The notes below the pieces were generated by a model. It was not told the DNA's origin. It saw only the letters and a program-made list of their open reading frames with translations, and ran no database searches. Source: Halanaerobiales bacterium (GTDB lineage Bacteria > Bacillota > Halanaerobiia > Halanaerobiales > Halanaerobiaceae). From it: DNA of 64,000 nucleotides. Within the stretch, counting starts at the first letter, position 1; every line of letters starts with the position of its first letter. Positions 52,363 through 61,952 of this stretch are shown in pieces. The stretch is from NCBI GenBank assembly GCA_016278485.1, contig JADQBT010000009.1:1-64000 (forward strand), in the 5' to 3' direction. A program made the position numbers and the translations under genes.

Positions 52363-53799
52363 TTACCAACACAGGTCAGGTTCTCTGGCTGCCTGTGATT
52401 CATCTAACCTTCTCACTACTGTCGTATGAGGTGAATTTTTGACCATTTCTGGATCTTCATTTATTTCCCGGGCAATATTTAGCATTGTTTCAATAAATCT
52501 GTCGAGTGTCTCAATATTTTCTGTTTCAGTTGGCTCGATCATTAATGCTTCTTTTACTACAAGTGGGAAATATATTGTTGGAGCATATTGGTCATAATCT
52601 AGTAATCTTTTTGCAATATTTAGTGTAGAAACCCCTTCTTTTTTCTGTTTGCTACCAGAGAGTACAAATTCATGGAGACTATCTTCCCCATAAGGTAGTT
52701 CAAAGGTTTCTTTTAATTTTGTTTTAAGATAATTGGCATTGATTACGGCATTTTCAGTTGTTTTCTTTAAACCAGGGCCGCCTACTGTCACCATATAGGC
52801 CCAGGCTCTTAACATAACAGCATAATTACCATAAAAACTGTGTACCTTACCAATTGACTTTTCTTTAGCATAATCCCAAAAATACTTATCCTCAGATTTA
52901 CTTAAAACAGGATAGGGTAAATATGGTGCTAAGAATTCTTTCACACCAACTGGACCAGAACCAGGTCCTCCCCCACCATGTGGAGTAGAAAAAGTTTTGT
53001 GTAAATTAAAGTGCAATACATCAAAATTCATATCTCCTGGTCTAACATATCCCATGACTGCATTCATATTTGCTCCATCATAATAGAGCAAACCACCTTT
53101 TTCATGCACAATATCTGCAATTTCTAAAATGTCTTTTTCAAAAATACCTAAGGTACTTGGATTGGTTAACATTAAAGCAGCAACTTCTTCATTCATTGCT
53201 TCTCTTAATGCAGCCGGGTCAACCATACCTCTTTCATTTGATTTGATTTCAATTACGTCAAAACCAGCCATTGCTGCACTGGCCGGATTAGTACCATGGG
53301 CAGAATCAGGAACAATAACCTTTTTCCTTAAATCTCCCTGATCTTCAAAATATTTTCTAATGATCATCAGACCTACGAATTCACCGTGAGAACCAGAGGC
53401 AGGCTGTAAAGTAACTGCATCCATGCCACTAACCTCTGCTAAATAGTTCTTTAAATCATGTAATATTTCCAGCGAACCCTGCAATTGATCGTCTTTTTGA
53501 TAGGGATGCAATTGTGTCAGTTCAGGAATTCGGGCCAGATCTTCATTTCTCTTTGGATTATATTTCATTGTACAAGAACCTAAGGGATAGATGCCAGAAT
53601 CCACTCCATAATTCATTTCAGAGAGTGCCGTGTAATGTCTAACTACATCAACTTCACTTACTTCAGGCAGAGCTAGAGGTTCTTCTCGCAAATAATTACC
53701 CAATCCAGCATTTAAATCTTTTTCTGGTACATCCAGTGGAGGTAAACTATATCCCTTTCTACCAGGACTACTATAATCTTTAATTAGTTTTTCATCCAT
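52363..53799 (-). CDS. gcvPB: Glycine dehydrogenase (decarboxylating) subunit 2
   Basis: 478 residues from the ATG at 53799, which overlaps the gcvPA stop (ATGGATGA) and has GGAGG nine bases upstream. The PLP lysine lies in [30 protein letters not shown] and [12 protein letters not shown] are further P-protein hallmarks. With GcvPA it forms the P-protein that decarboxylates glycine and passes the aminomethyl group to lipoyl-GcvH. Confidence 0.97.
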   Translation of the reverse strand: MDEKLIKDYSSPGRKGYSLPPLDVPEKDLNAGLGNYLREEPLALPEVSEVDVVRHYTALSEMNYGVDSGIYPLGSCTMKYNPKRNEDLARIPELTQLHPYQKDDQLQGSLEILHDLKNYLAEVSGMDAVTLQPASGSHGEFVGLMIIRKYFEDQGDLRKKVIVPDSAHGTNPASAAMAGFDVIEIKSNERGMVDPAALREAMNEEVAALMLTNPSTLGIFEKDILEIADIVHEKGGLLYYDGANMNAVMGYVRPGDMNFDVLHFNLHKTFSTPHGGGGPGSGPVGVKEFLAPYLPYPVLSKSEDKYFWDYAKEKSIGKVHSFYGNYAVMLRAWAYMVTVGGPGLKKTTENAVINANYLKTKLKETFELPYGEDSLHEFVLSGSKQKKEGVSTLNIAKRLLDYDQYAPTIYFPLVVKEALMIEPTETENIETLDRFIETMLNIAREINEDPEMVKNSPHTTVVRRLDESQAAREPDLCW

Positions 53800-55138
53800 T
53801 GATGGCCACCTCCAACTCTTTGACAAAATTGTCGATTTCGTCTTTATGTCTCATTTCAGTAACCGCTAACAGCAAACCTTCTTCTTCACCAAACTGAGCA
53901 AGATCAACGCCAGCTAAATAACCTTTTTCTAATAATTTGTCACTGATTTCTGTGATAGGTTTTTCTGTTTTAAGCCAGAACTCATGGAAAAAATCATCAT
54001 TAACAATCTCTATGCCATCTAATTTTTCCAGTTTATCTGCCAAATAATGTGCCTTGTGATAAGACTGAGCTGCAACTTCTTTTAAACCTTCCCTACCCAT
54101 TGTTGCTAAGTAGATAGTTGCCATCAGAGCATTTAAAGCTTCATTTGAACAAATATTTGAAGTAGCCTTTTCTCTTCTAATATGTTGTTCTCTAGTCTGT
54201 AGCGTCAGCACAAAACCTTTTTTGCCATCAACATCTGATGTCCCACCCACAATTCTACCAGGCAATTGTCTCAAATGACGTCGATCATCTTTAATTGCCA
54301 TAAAACCAAGATAGGGACCTCCATAATTTAAGCCATTACCTAAACTCTGTCCTTCTCCTACCACAATATCTGCTCCAAATTCAGCAGGAGGCTTCAATAA
54401 GCCTAAAGAAATTGGATTTGCTATAACAATTAAAAGCGCTTTTTTAGATTTTTTCATTAATTCCTGAATTTTTTCCATTTCTTCAATTGAACCATAAAAA
54501 TTAGGGTATTGAACAACTACCGCTGCAGTTTGATTATCAAGATTTTCTGCTAATTCATCTAAATCTAATTTACTACCTGTTAGAGATATTTCTTTAAAAT
54601 CAAGTTCCTGATTAACTCCATAAGTTTTTATAACTTCCCGATATGCAGGATGGATTGAATCAGGTAACAAAATTTTCTTTTTGCGACTGATACGTGCTGC
54701 CATTAAAACCGCTTCAGCAGCAGCTGAACCTCCATCAAGCATAGAGGCGTTAGCAATCCCCATGCCAGTTATTTCACAGATCATACTTTGGTATTCATAG
54801 ATTGCTTCCAGTGTACCCTGGCTTAATTCAGCCTGATAGGGAGTATAGGCAGTATAAAACTCAGATCTTGATATTAAATGATCAATAATGCTAGGAACAT
54901 AGTGTTCATAAGCACCTGCTCCCATAAATGAACATAACTCAGTCATACTTTTATTTTTAGCTGCCTTTTTCTGCGCATTTCTAATCAGTTCAAGCTCAGA
55001 AATTCCTTCCGGAATATTAAGTGGTCTGTTAAATGAAACTTCTTCAGGAATCATTGAAAAGAGTTCTTCTACAGCTTCAACTCCAATCGCTGCAAGCATC
55101 TCCTTTCTTTCTTGATCCGTATTGGAAATATAATCCAT
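53792..55138 (-). CDS. gcvPA: Glycine dehydrogenase (decarboxylating) subunit 1
   Basis: 448 residues. N-terminal half of the split P-protein: [68 protein letters not shown] and [16 protein letters not shown] are intact. Gene order T-H-PA-PB on one transcript is usual in Firmicutes. The gap to gcvH is three bases. Confidence 0.97.
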   Translation of the reverse strand: MDYISNTDQERKEMLAAIGVEAVEELFSMIPEEVSFNRPLNIPEGISELELIRNAQKKAAKNKSMTELCSFMGAGAYEHYVPSIIDHLISRSEFYTAYTPYQAELSQGTLEAIYEYQSMICEITGMGIANASMLDGGSAAAEAVLMAARISRKKKILLPDSIHPAYREVIKTYGVNQELDFKEISLTGSKLDLDELAENLDNQTAAVVVQYPNFYGSIEEMEKIQELMKKSKKALLIVIANPISLGLLKPPAEFGADIVVGEGQSLGNGLNYGGPYLGFMAIKDDRRHLRQLPGRIVGGTSDVDGKKGFVLTLQTREQHIRREKATSNICSNEALNALMATIYLATMGREGLKEVAAQSYHKAHYLADKLEKLDGIEIVNDDFFHEFWLKTEKPITEISDKLLEKGYLAGVDLAQFGEEEGLLLAVTEMRHKDEIDNFVKELEVAING

Positions 55139-55141
55139 TAA

Positions 55142-55525
55142 CTATTCCCCCTCAATAAAGGCTTTGTATTGCTCGCTATCCATTAAAGTATCAAGTTCAC
55201 TCTCATCTGACATTTCTAACTTAATCAACCAGCCCTCATCAAATGGCGATTCGTTAATCTTTTCTGGTGCATTCAGTAATTCTTCATTTATCTCAATTAT
55301 TTTACCACTAAGTGGTGTAAATATATCTGAGACGGCTTTTACAGATTCTAATACACCTATATTATCAAACTGATCAAATTCTTCATCTACTTCAGGTAAT
55401 TCAGCAAATACAACATCACCAAGTTCTGATTGAGCATGGTCAGAAATACCGATTACAACAATCTTTCCTTCTTTTTTTACCCATTCATGATCTTCTGAGT
55501 AAAATAATCCTTCTTTTGTACTCAT
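55142..55525 (-). CDS. gcvH: Glycine cleavage system H protein
   Basis: 127 residues. Lipoyl-domain carrier of the aminomethyl intermediate. The lipoylated lysine is K63 in GVLESVKAVSDI. EDHEWVKKEG and GISDHAQSELGDVVFAELPE match the family. GAGGAGG lies about ten bases upstream of the ATG. Confidence 0.97.
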   Translation of the reverse strand: MSTKEGLFYSEDHEWVKKEGKIVVIGISDHAQSELGDVVFAELPEVDEEFDQFDNIGVLESVKAVSDIFTPLSGKIIEINEELLNAPEKINESPFDEGWLIKLEMSDESELDTLMDSEQYKAFIEGE

Positions 55526-55593
55526 CTTTACATAACCTCCTCTATTAATTTACAAGTAATAATAATCTGAAAATTCATTACCAATGCTTTTCT

Positions 55594-56667
55594 TTAAACA
55601 AAAGGTTTTAAAACAACCTCTGCTGCAACCATCCGATTACGAATTTTAATTTCTATTTCAGCTCCTGTTTTTGCAAACTCTTTCTTTACATAGGCAAGAC
55701 CAATACTTTTTCCCAATGAAGGTGAGTGTGTTCCACTTGTTACAGAACCAATCTTTTCTCCTTTGGCAAAAACTTCGTAATCATGTCGGGCAATACCGCG
55801 ACCAGTTATTTTGAATCCGACCAATCTTCTCTCAAAACCATGATCATGAAATTTACAGATTGCCTTTTGACCAATAAAATTATCTTTATTATATTGGACA
55901 GTCCAACCCAGACCTGCTTCCAGTGGATGAGTAGTTTCATCTATATCATTTCCATAAAGACAAAACATCTTTTCTAGTCGCAATGTATCTCTAGCACCTA
56001 AACCAGCAGGCTTCAAATCATATTCTTTACCTGCTTCCATAATTTTATGCCAGATATGATTGGCATCACTAGGATTAAAATATATTTCATAGCCTAGCTC
56101 ACCTGTATAACCTGTTCTCGATAAAATTACTTCTTTATCAGCTACTTTTCCAGTAAAAAAGTGATAATAAGCTAAATCATCCAACGGTAAGTCTGTAATG
56201 TTTTTGAGTAGTTTTTTTGATTCAGGTCCTTGTACAGCAACCATAGCATAATTATCGGAAAGGTCTTCCGCAACTGCACCTTCTAATAAATTGTTTTCAA
56301 TCCAGTTAAAATCTTTTATTTGATTAGATGCATTTACCACCAATAAAAAGCTTTCTTCTCCTGTGCGATAAACTAATAGATCATCAATAATGCCACCATT
56401 TTCTCTACACATTGGTGAATAAAGAATATCTCCTACACTTAATCTAGCAGCATCATTAGTTATTAATCTCTGCACTGCTTCTAAAGCATTATCACCACTT
56501 ATTTTTATCTCACCCATATGTGAAACATCAAAGAGGCCACATGCATTTCGAACAGCATGATGTTCTTCAATAATACCACTATATTCGATAGGCATATCCC
56601 AGCCACCAAAATCAGTCATCTTTGCTCCTAATTCATAATGAATTTCATTTAATGGAGTCTTTTTCAT
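55594..56667 (-). CDS. gcvT: Glycine cleavage system T protein (aminomethyltransferase)
   Basis: 357 residues. It transfers the methylene group to tetrahydrofolate and releases ammonia. N-terminal GGWDMPIEYSGIIEEHHAVR and DVSHMGEI, then RTGYTGELGYEIY and GLGARDTLRLEKM, are diagnostic. First gene of the operon, behind a glycine riboswitch and terminator. AGGAGGTGATAAC precedes the ATG. Confidence 0.97.
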   Translation of the reverse strand: MKKTPLNEIHYELGAKMTDFGGWDMPIEYSGIIEEHHAVRNACGLFDVSHMGEIKISGDNALEAVQRLITNDAARLSVGDILYSPMCRENGGIIDDLLVYRTGEESFLLVVNASNQIKDFNWIENNLLEGAVAEDLSDNYAMVAVQGPESKKLLKNITDLPLDDLAYYHFFTGKVADKEVILSRTGYTGELGYEIYFNPSDANHIWHKIMEAGKEYDLKPAGLGARDTLRLEKMFCLYGNDIDETTHPLEAGLGWTVQYNKDNFIGQKAICKFHDHGFERRLVGFKITGRGIARHDYEVFAKGEKIGSVTSGTHSPSLGKSIGLAYVKKEFAKTGAEIEIKIRNRMVAAEVVLKPFV

Positions 56668-56685
56668 GTTATCACCTCCTATAAC

Positions 56686-56721
56686 TAAAAAACAGAGGAC
56701 TGGTAGCTACCAGTCCTCTGT
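56686..56721 (-). terminator. Riboswitch-controlled terminator before gcvT
   Basis: A perfect 15-base-pair palindrome (ACAGAGGACTGGTAG and its complement, 56692-56721) followed by T6 on the leftward strand, 19 bases before the gcvT start. It lies just after the glycine aptamer, so glycine binding probably prevents its use. Confidence 0.88.
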
Positions 56722-56735
56722 TCAAATAAGTTCAG

Positions 56736-56832
56736 AGTCCCGTCCCTCCAGATTTCTTTATGCCTGAGAGTTTCGGTTGGTTTCCTTGCTCCTTCGGCGC
56801 CAATAAGGTCTCTCATCTGGACTTCATCCGGT
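56736..56832 (-). ncRNA. Glycine riboswitch, single aptamer
   Basis: The leftward strand carries the glycine-aptamer core: GATGAGAGACC near the 5' side, GCGCCGAAGGAGCAA in the middle, and AACTCTCAGGC with ATAAAGA on the 3' side. P1 is TCCAGAT's partner pair ATCTGGA (56815-56821 with 56747-56753), and a further AGTCC/GGACT pairing encloses it. Only one aptamer is present instead of the common tandem. Glycine should activate the gcv operon through the downstream terminator. The stretch 56841-56980 upstream holds no recognisable gene. Confidence 0.92.
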
Positions 56833-56980
56833 CATTATTTAATTTCACTTTTATTATATATGATTTTTAAAGTAAATGCAAAATTTCAATTAAAATTTTT
56901 TTAATGTATAAATTATCCGTATGATTCCAGATAATAATTCATATAATTATTACTACAAAGCTAAAGCGGGAGGTCACTCA

Positions 56981-57568
56981 ATGTTCAAAAATAATGACAG
57001 AATACATGTTCAGCAAAGTAGAGCTGAATACCACCTTTATCAACTCATTTCCAAAAAAATGGAAAATTTAAACAAGAAGAGCGATTCCAGACAGACAGTT
57101 ATCCTTTGTATCGGCACAGATCGCTCCACTGGTGATGCACTAGGTCCACTAACTGGAACTTTTTTATCTACATATCATAATTTTAATGCTCCTATTTTTG
57201 GGAACGTAGAAAAACCTGTTCACGCCAAAAATTTACAACAGATTAAAAAAGAAATAGATGCAAATTTTTATAATCCTTTTATCATCGCTATTGATGCAGG
57301 TCTAGGTAAAAAAAGCAGTGTAGGTTGTGTTGACGTCAAAGAAGGTCCATTATTTCCTGGTTCTGGAGTCAAAAAGGAACTAACTGCAATTGGAGATATG
57401 CATATTACGGGAATGGTTAACGTCGGCGGCTACATGGAATATTTAGTATTACAGAGTACAAGATTAAATTTAGTCATAAAAATGGCAAGAACAATAGCCC
57501 GCGGACTTAGGTTAGCTGTCAGTGAAAGCCAACCGCAAAAACGCAGAGTTTCTTCAGGTCTAAGCTAA
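56981..57568 (+). CDS. yyaC: Sporulation protein YyaC (germination-protease-related)
   Basis: About 195 residues from the ATG at 56981, preceded by GGGAGG; an ATG at 56921 has no ribosome site. The core TVILCIGTDRSTGDALGPLTG, VEKPVHAKNL, AIDAGLG and GDMHITGMVNVGGYMEYLVLQ match YyaC, relatives of the GPR/HybD peptidase fold. In Bacillus yyaC lies near spo0J and is expressed in sporulation; the parB neighbourhood is conserved here. A CATATAAT box near 56941 is a possible but weak sporulation -10 element. The protein's role is unknown. Confidence 0.92.
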   Translation: MFKNNDRIHVQQSRAEYHLYQLISKKMENLNKKSDSRQTVILCIGTDRSTGDALGPLTGTFLSTYHNFNAPIFGNVEKPVHAKNLQQIKKEIDANFYNPFIIAIDAGLGKKSSVGCVDVKEGPLFPGSGVKKELTAIGDMHITGMVNVGGYMEYLVLQSTRLNLVIKMARTIARGLRLAVSESQPQKRRVSSGLS

Positions 57569-57572
57569 TATA

Positions 57573-58013
57573 TTAATTTTCCTTAGTATCATTTCCATTT
57601 TTATTTTCTTTTCGGGTAGATTTTAACTTGTCTGTTTTTTCCTGGTTAATATTTTTACTATTGCCTGTAAATTTAGCACCAGCTTCAATTTGCAGGATTT
57701 CTGATATGATGTCTCCCTGAACAACTGATGTTGGTTTTAACTCTAACTTTTTATGAGCAATTACTTCTCCATTAATTTTACCTGCAATTATAATATTTTG
57801 TGCTTCAATCTTTGTTTTTACAATACCATTTTCTCCAACGACAAGATCACCATCAGCTTTCAGATTTCCTGCTATTTCCCCTTCTACCCGAAGAGAACCT
57901 TTTGTATAAATATCACCTTCAATAATGGTACCATTGCCAATGATTGTCTCCACCCTATTTTGTTTGCCAGTATTATTGTTAGTTATTTCTTTGCTTTTCT
58001 CAGTTCCAAACAT
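57573..58013 (-). CDS. Bactofilin family protein
   Basis: 146 residues. The central beta-helical bactofilin domain (about 28-115) has repeated G-D/E steps: GTIIEGDIYTKGSLRVEGEIAG, DLVVGENGIVKT, EAQNIIIAGKINGEV, VQGDIISEILQIEAGAKF. The tails are disordered and charged. Bactofilins polymerise into cytoskeletal filaments used in cell shape, polarity and chromosome organisation; some work with ParAB. It starts AGGAGG-CTAAA-ATG and converges with yyaC four bases away. Confidence 0.93.
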   Translation of the reverse strand: MFGTEKSKEITNNNTGKQNRVETIIGNGTIIEGDIYTKGSLRVEGEIAGNLKADGDLVVGENGIVKTKIEAQNIIIAGKINGEVIAHKKLELKPTSVVQGDIISEILQIEAGAKFTGNSKNINQEKTDKLKSTRKENKNGNDTKEN

Positions 58014-58045
58014 TTTAGCCTCCTAACTATTGTCATAAACATCCT

Positions 58046-58732
58046 CTAAAAAACTAGAGCAGATAATGTGATAGCCACTACTAATGCGGGTAAAATATTG
58101 CCTGCTTTAATCCGGGTTACTCCCAATACATTAAAGCCAATCGCAACTATTAACAAACCACCTACTGCTGTCATGTTTCTAATCATATCCTGTGTTAAGA
58201 ACGATTCCGCTGCTGAAGCTAGTAGGGTTATCCCTCCCTGATAAATTAGGACAGGCAATGCAGAAAAAGCCACCCCTACCCCAGAAGTAGCTGCAAAAGC
58301 AACAGAAGATACTCCATCCAGTAGCGATTTTGTTAATAAAATAGAAGGATCTCCATTTATTCCTTCCTGAATAGCCCCCATAATTGCCATTGCTCCAACA
58401 CAATAAATCAAACTTGCTTGCACAAAACCCTGCACAAAAAGAGTATCCTCATCACCAAATCTTTTTTTCAGTCTTTCACCTACTTGATTCAACTTTTCTT
58501 CAATTCCTATATATTCACCCAGAATACCACCAATCACCATACTAAAGATTACAATTAGAGTATCACTCGCCCCACTGATACTTAAAGCCATCTGTAATCC
58601 AATTAGAATAACTGCTAAACTTAGCCCTTCCATCACTGTTTTTTGATATTTGTTCGGCAATTTACCATGGAACATCACACCAAGCAAACTGCCAGCAATT
58701 ATTGCTGCTGTATTAACTAGTGTACCAGTCAT
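58046..58732 (-). CDS. DUF554 membrane protein
   Basis: 228 residues with about seven predicted membrane helices. The N-terminus TGTLVNTAAIIAGSLLGVMFHGKLP and GGILGEYIGIE, with a glycine-rich middle (VGAMAIMGAIQEGINGDPSILLTKSLLDG), is the DUF554/YdfK-YqgA family. Its start overlaps the TrkA-type gene stop by four bases (ATGA). Function unknown. Confidence 0.9.
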   Translation of the reverse strand: MTGTLVNTAAIIAGSLLGVMFHGKLPNKYQKTVMEGLSLAVILIGLQMALSISGASDTLIVIFSMVIGGILGEYIGIEEKLNQVGERLKKRFGDEDTLFVQGFVQASLIYCVGAMAIMGAIQEGINGDPSILLTKSLLDGVSSVAFAATSGVGVAFSALPVLIYQGGITLLASAAESFLTQDMIRNMTAVGGLLIVAIGFNVLGVTRIKAGNILPALVVAITLSALVF

Positions 58733-59391
58733 TCTATCACCTGAAATATTTCTCTTAGATCTTCTTTTAAATCATGTCGTGTTAGTGCCATCACCAAATC
58801 ACCTGTTTTAATAACTGTATTCCCCCGCGGCAAAATTGGTTTTTCCCCTCTTAAAATTGTAACAAGCACTGATTCAAGTGGCATCTCTATTTCTTTCACT
58901 TTCTTGCCTACAACAGGAGAACTCTCTGTGACATTTAATCTTACAAATTCCATACTGTCCTGATCTTGAAAAAGATAATCACGTAATTCCTTAACTGCAT
59001 CTTCTTGATCAACCAGAGCCGTAAGTACAGAAGCACTACTTATCGCTACATTTACACCTAACCAGTTAAATAATTTCTCATTGCCAGGTGTATTAACAGT
59101 AGTTAATGTTCTAGCCACATTGAATTGTCTCTCTGCAAGCTGACAGATTACCATATTATCTTGATCATCCCTTGTTACTGCTAATAATAAGTCAGCCTCT
59201 TCCACACCGGCTTTTTCTAAAGTTTCTTTACGCGAGCCATCTCCTACTACAACTTCAATTTTATATTTTTGTTTAATTAATTCTGCAATCTCTTGATCTT
59301 GCTCAACCAAAACCAGACTATGTTCTTTCTTTATTAACTCTTTACATAAATATCTGCCTAATTTTCCTCCACCGACGATAATAATAAACAT
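58729..59391 (-). CDS. TrkA/KtrA-type potassium channel regulatory protein
   Basis: About 220 residues from the ATG at 59391 (GAGGTG upstream), which leaves the Rossmann motif IIIVGGGKLGRYLCKEL at the N-terminus as in KtrA/TrkA. An RCK_N domain covers 1-135, and an RCK_C (TrkA_C) domain about 140-218 ends with LVMALTRHDLKEDL. It would gate a K+ uptake channel in response to nucleotide or c-di-AMP. No channel gene is in the window. An earlier in-frame ATG at 59436 would read through the parS site and lacks a ribosome site. Confidence 0.92.
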   Translation of the reverse strand: MFIIIVGGGKLGRYLCKELIKKEHSLVLVEQDQEIAELIKQKYKIEVVVGDGSRKETLEKAGVEEADLLLAVTRDDQDNMVICQLAERQFNVARTLTTVNTPGNEKLFNWLGVNVAISSASVLTALVDQEDAVKELRDYLFQDQDSMEFVRLNVTESSPVVGKKVKEIEMPLESVLVTILRGEKPILPRGNTVIKTGDLVMALTRHDLKEDLREIFQVIE

Positions 59392-59419
59392 AGCTACACC
59401 TCTACTTTGTCTAAAACAT

Positions 59420-59435
59420 TGTTTCATGTGAAACA
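59420..59435. other. parS site (ParB-binding, centromere-like)
   Basis: TGTTTCATGTGAAACA differs from the parS consensus TGTTTCACGTGAAACA at one central base. It touches the parB stop codon, in the gap before the TrkA-type gene. Confidence 0.75.
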
Positions 59436-60296
59436 TTAGTTAATTTGCATCTGTTCCTTTATTCTTTTGAGCTCATCTAAGTTTTTAATCTCAATAGTTA
59501 GTAAATTTTTATTTTTTCTCTGCTTAATCTTTACTTTGCCAGTAAAATATGAGGCAAAATCCTTTTCTAACTGCTGCCATTCTGGAGATAATTCGTTTGT
59601 GTTTACTTCTTTCTTTTGCTTAGGTAAAGGATTTTTTAATTTATTGATATATTCTTCGGTTTCACGTACCGAAAGTTGCTGAATAATTATGTGTTCACAG
59701 GCTTCAATCTGTTTTTTGTGATCTTTTAAAGCTAATAATGTCCGGGCATGTCCCATTGAAATCGTTCCACGTGAAACATGCATCTGTGCTTTTGGTGCTA
59801 AATTTAATAAACGAACAGTATTTGCAACACTGGAGCGACTCTTACCAACTTTTTCTGCCACTTCCTCTTGTGTTAAAGAGAACTCATCAATCATTTGTCG
59901 ATAAGCTTGAGCTTCTTCAATAGGATTCAAATCCTCCCGCTGCAAATTTTCAATCAAAGCTATTTCAATCATTTCATCATCTGTATATTTTCTAATAATA
60001 GCCGGAATCTTCTTTAAACCTGCTTTTTGGGAGGCTCTCATCCGCCTTTCGCCGGCCACTAATTGGTACTTCTCTGCTTTAGTCTGTCTCACTGTAATGG
60101 GTTGTATAACACCTTTTTCAGAAATAGAAGCAGCTAATTCCGCTAAAGCCTCTTCTTCAAATTCTTGGCGTGGCTGATAAGGGTTTGCTTCTATACTATC
60201 AATAGCTATTTCTTCAACCTTAACTTCATCATCATAACCACTCGAACTTTCATTGATTAGTGCACCTAAACCTTTTCCTAATCTTCTTTTAGTCAT
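59436..60296 (-). CDS. parB: Chromosome partitioning protein ParB (Spo0J)
   Basis: About 286 residues from the ATG at 60296. N-terminal RRLGKGLGALI is the ParA-stimulating peptide. The CTPase motifs follow: NPYQPRQEF, GVIQPITVR, GERRMRASQ, and ENLQREDLNPIEEA (about 110-130). The helix-turn-helix is at about 143-165 (TQEEVAEKVGKSRSSVANTVRLL). It loads at parS and slides as a CTP clamp. Its start overlaps the parA end by 8 bases. A parS site lies inside this gene. Confidence 0.96.
   Translation of the reverse strand: MTKRRLGKGLGALINESSSGYDDEVKVEEIAIDSIEANPYQPRQEFEEEALAELAASISEKGVIQPITVRQTKAEKYQLVAGERRMRASQKAGLKKIPAIIRKYTDDEMIEIALIENLQREDLNPIEEAQAYRQMIDEFSLTQEEVAEKVGKSRSSVANTVRLLNLAPKAQMHVSRGTISMGHARTLLALKDHKKQIEACEHIIIQQLSVRETEEYINKLKNPLPKQKKEVNTNELSPEWQQLEKDFASYFTGKVKIKQRKNKNLLTIEIKNLDELKRIKEQMQIN
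59763..59778. other. parS site inside parB
   Basis: CGTTCCACGTGAAACA matches the site TGTTCCACGTGAAACA, found inside Bacillus spo0J, except for the first base. The position within parB is the same as in other Firmicutes. Confidence 0.85.
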
Positions 60297-61050
60297 TTGC
60301 ATTCACTTCCTTTGCAAGTTTTCGATAGGCTTTTGCCCCACTGGACCCAGGGCTATAGGTAGTAATAGGTTGTCCAAAACTGGGAGCTTCACTCAAACGA
60401 ACATTGCGTGGAATGATTGCACTATAAACTAGGTCATCAAAATACTCTTTTACCTCATCTATTACCTGTTGCGCAAGATTTGTACGCGCATCATACATAG
60501 TAAGTACTACTCCATCTAATTTTAAATCCTCATTTAGATTTTTCCTAACAAGTTCTATGGTCTGCATTAACTGTCCTAATCCTTCTAATGCATAATATTC
60601 ACATTGGATAGGAACAATAATCCGATCAGCAGCTGTTAGAGCATTTAAGGTTAAAAGCCCTAGTGAAGGCGGACAATCAATAATTATATAATCATAATTA
60701 TCCTTGATTGGTTGTATTGCTTTCTTTAATCTGCCTTCACGAGAGATAATCGACACAAGTTCTATCTCAGCACCAGCTAATTCTATATTGGCTGGCAAGA
60801 GGTCAAGACCTTTGTTAGTTGTAGAAATAATAGCATTAACTATCTCTTCTCCCTCTATCAAGACATCATAGATTGTTAATTCAATTTCACTCTTATCAAT
60901 GCCAAGACCACTGGTTCCATTTCCCTGGGGATCAATATCAACTAATAAAACAGATTCTCCAAGTTCAGCCAGTCCTGCCCCTAAATTAACAGAGGTAGTA
61001 CTTTTCCCAACTCCGCCTTTCTGGTTCACAACAGCTATTACTTTTGCCAA
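60289..61050 (-). CDS. parA: Chromosome partitioning ATPase ParA (Soj)
   Basis: 253 residues. Deviant Walker A VNQKGGVGKSTTSVNLG (8-24), LLVDIDPQGN, Walker B YIIIDCPPSLGLLT, and the C-terminal DNA-binding basic region are present. It is the small ParA type that binds DNA non-specifically and is stimulated by ParB. Follows noc and precedes parB with an overlap. Confidence 0.97.
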   Translation of the reverse strand: MAKVIAVVNQKGGVGKSTTSVNLGAGLAELGESVLLVDIDPQGNGTSGLGIDKSEIELTIYDVLIEGEEIVNAIISTTNKGLDLLPANIELAGAEIELVSIISREGRLKKAIQPIKDNYDYIIIDCPPSLGLLTLNALTAADRIIVPIQCEYYALEGLGQLMQTIELVRKNLNEDLKLDGVVLTMYDARTNLAQQVIDEVKEYFDDLVYSAIIPRNVRLSEAPSFGQPITTYSPGSSGAKAYRKLAKEVNAND

Positions 61051-61078
61051 ATAAATCTCCCCCTTTTTTTACATTAAA

Positions 61079-61894
61079 CTAATTTCGGGGTAATCGAATG
61101 CGATATTCTATATATTCTTCTGCTTCATCTTTGTCAACCTTAACTTCTAACCCCGATTGCCTAATCTCGGCAAGAGTTTTATCAAGTGTATTAACAAAAA
61201 TCCGCAGATCCCCATAAACCCTTTTTATCTTTCTTTTTGGCTTAACTTTTTCAGATTGTAAAACTTTTTTAATATAGCTTTCTGTTTCTCTAACCGTCCA
61301 CTTGTTTTTCTTGATCAACTCTACAACTTTTAACTGTTGCTCTTTTTCTGTGATTTTTAATAAAGCTCTTGCTTGCCGTTCACTAAAAATAGGATCATTA
61401 ATTTCTTTGAGAACCTCTTTGTCCAATTTTAAAATGCGGAGCTTGTTTGCGATGGTTGACTGGCTTTTACCAACTTTATCAGCAAGTTCCTGCTGAGTTA
61501 AGCCAAATTCATCTAGGAGGCGTGCATAAGCAACTGCTTCCTCAATAAAATCTAAATCCTTACGTTGTAAGTTTTCAACCAAGGCTATTTCTGCTGTTTC
61601 TTGATCAGTAAATTCGCGAATGATCACAGGCACATGTTGATTCCCATTAAATTTGGCAGCTCGCAGTCTTCTTTCACCAGCTATTAATTCATACTTGTCT
61701 GCTTTTTTTCGTACAGTAATGGGCTGGATAACACCAAAATTTTCAATAGAAGCAGCTAATTCTTCAATATCTGATTGATTAAATTTATTGCGTGGTTGGT
61801 AAGGATTTGTAACTATCTTTTCAACTGCAAGTTGGATTATATTATCATTATTATAACTTTCATCTGTTTCCTTTGAAAAAAATGGGATTTTCAT
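61079..61894 (-). CDS. noc: Nucleoid occlusion protein Noc
   Basis: About 271 residues from the ATG at 61894, eight bases after GGAGG. It is a ParB paralogue. The N-terminus MKIPFFSKETDE carries a short amphipathic peptide like the membrane-targeting one in Bacillus Noc. NPYQPRNKF, ENFGVIQPITVRKK, GERRLRAAKF, ENLQRKDLDFIEEA, and the helix-turn-helix LTQQELADKVGKSQSTIANKLRIL follow. It lacks the LGKGL N-terminus of ParB, and gene order rsmG-noc-parA-parB supports Noc. It inhibits division over the nucleoid. Confidence 0.94.
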   Translation of the reverse strand: MKIPFFSKETDESYNNDNIIQLAVEKIVTNPYQPRNKFNQSDIEELAASIENFGVIQPITVRKKADKYELIAGERRLRAAKFNGNQHVPVIIREFTDQETAEIALVENLQRKDLDFIEEAVAYARLLDEFGLTQQELADKVGKSQSTIANKLRILKLDKEVLKEINDPIFSERQARALLKITEKEQQLKVVELIKKNKWTVRETESYIKKVLQSEKVKPKRKIKRVYGDLRIFVNTLDKTLAEIRQSGLEVKVDKDEAEEYIEYRIRLPRN

Positions 61895-61952
61895 CACTAA
61901 TACCTCCATTAACTCCAACTGTATTATTCTTTATAAAACTAAATTCTCCTGC

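Noticed and set aside
59392..59436. TrkA-type protein starting at ATG 59436
   Set aside because: The extra 15 residues are encoded by the parS site, have no ribosome site, and precede the usual Rossmann-fold N-terminus.
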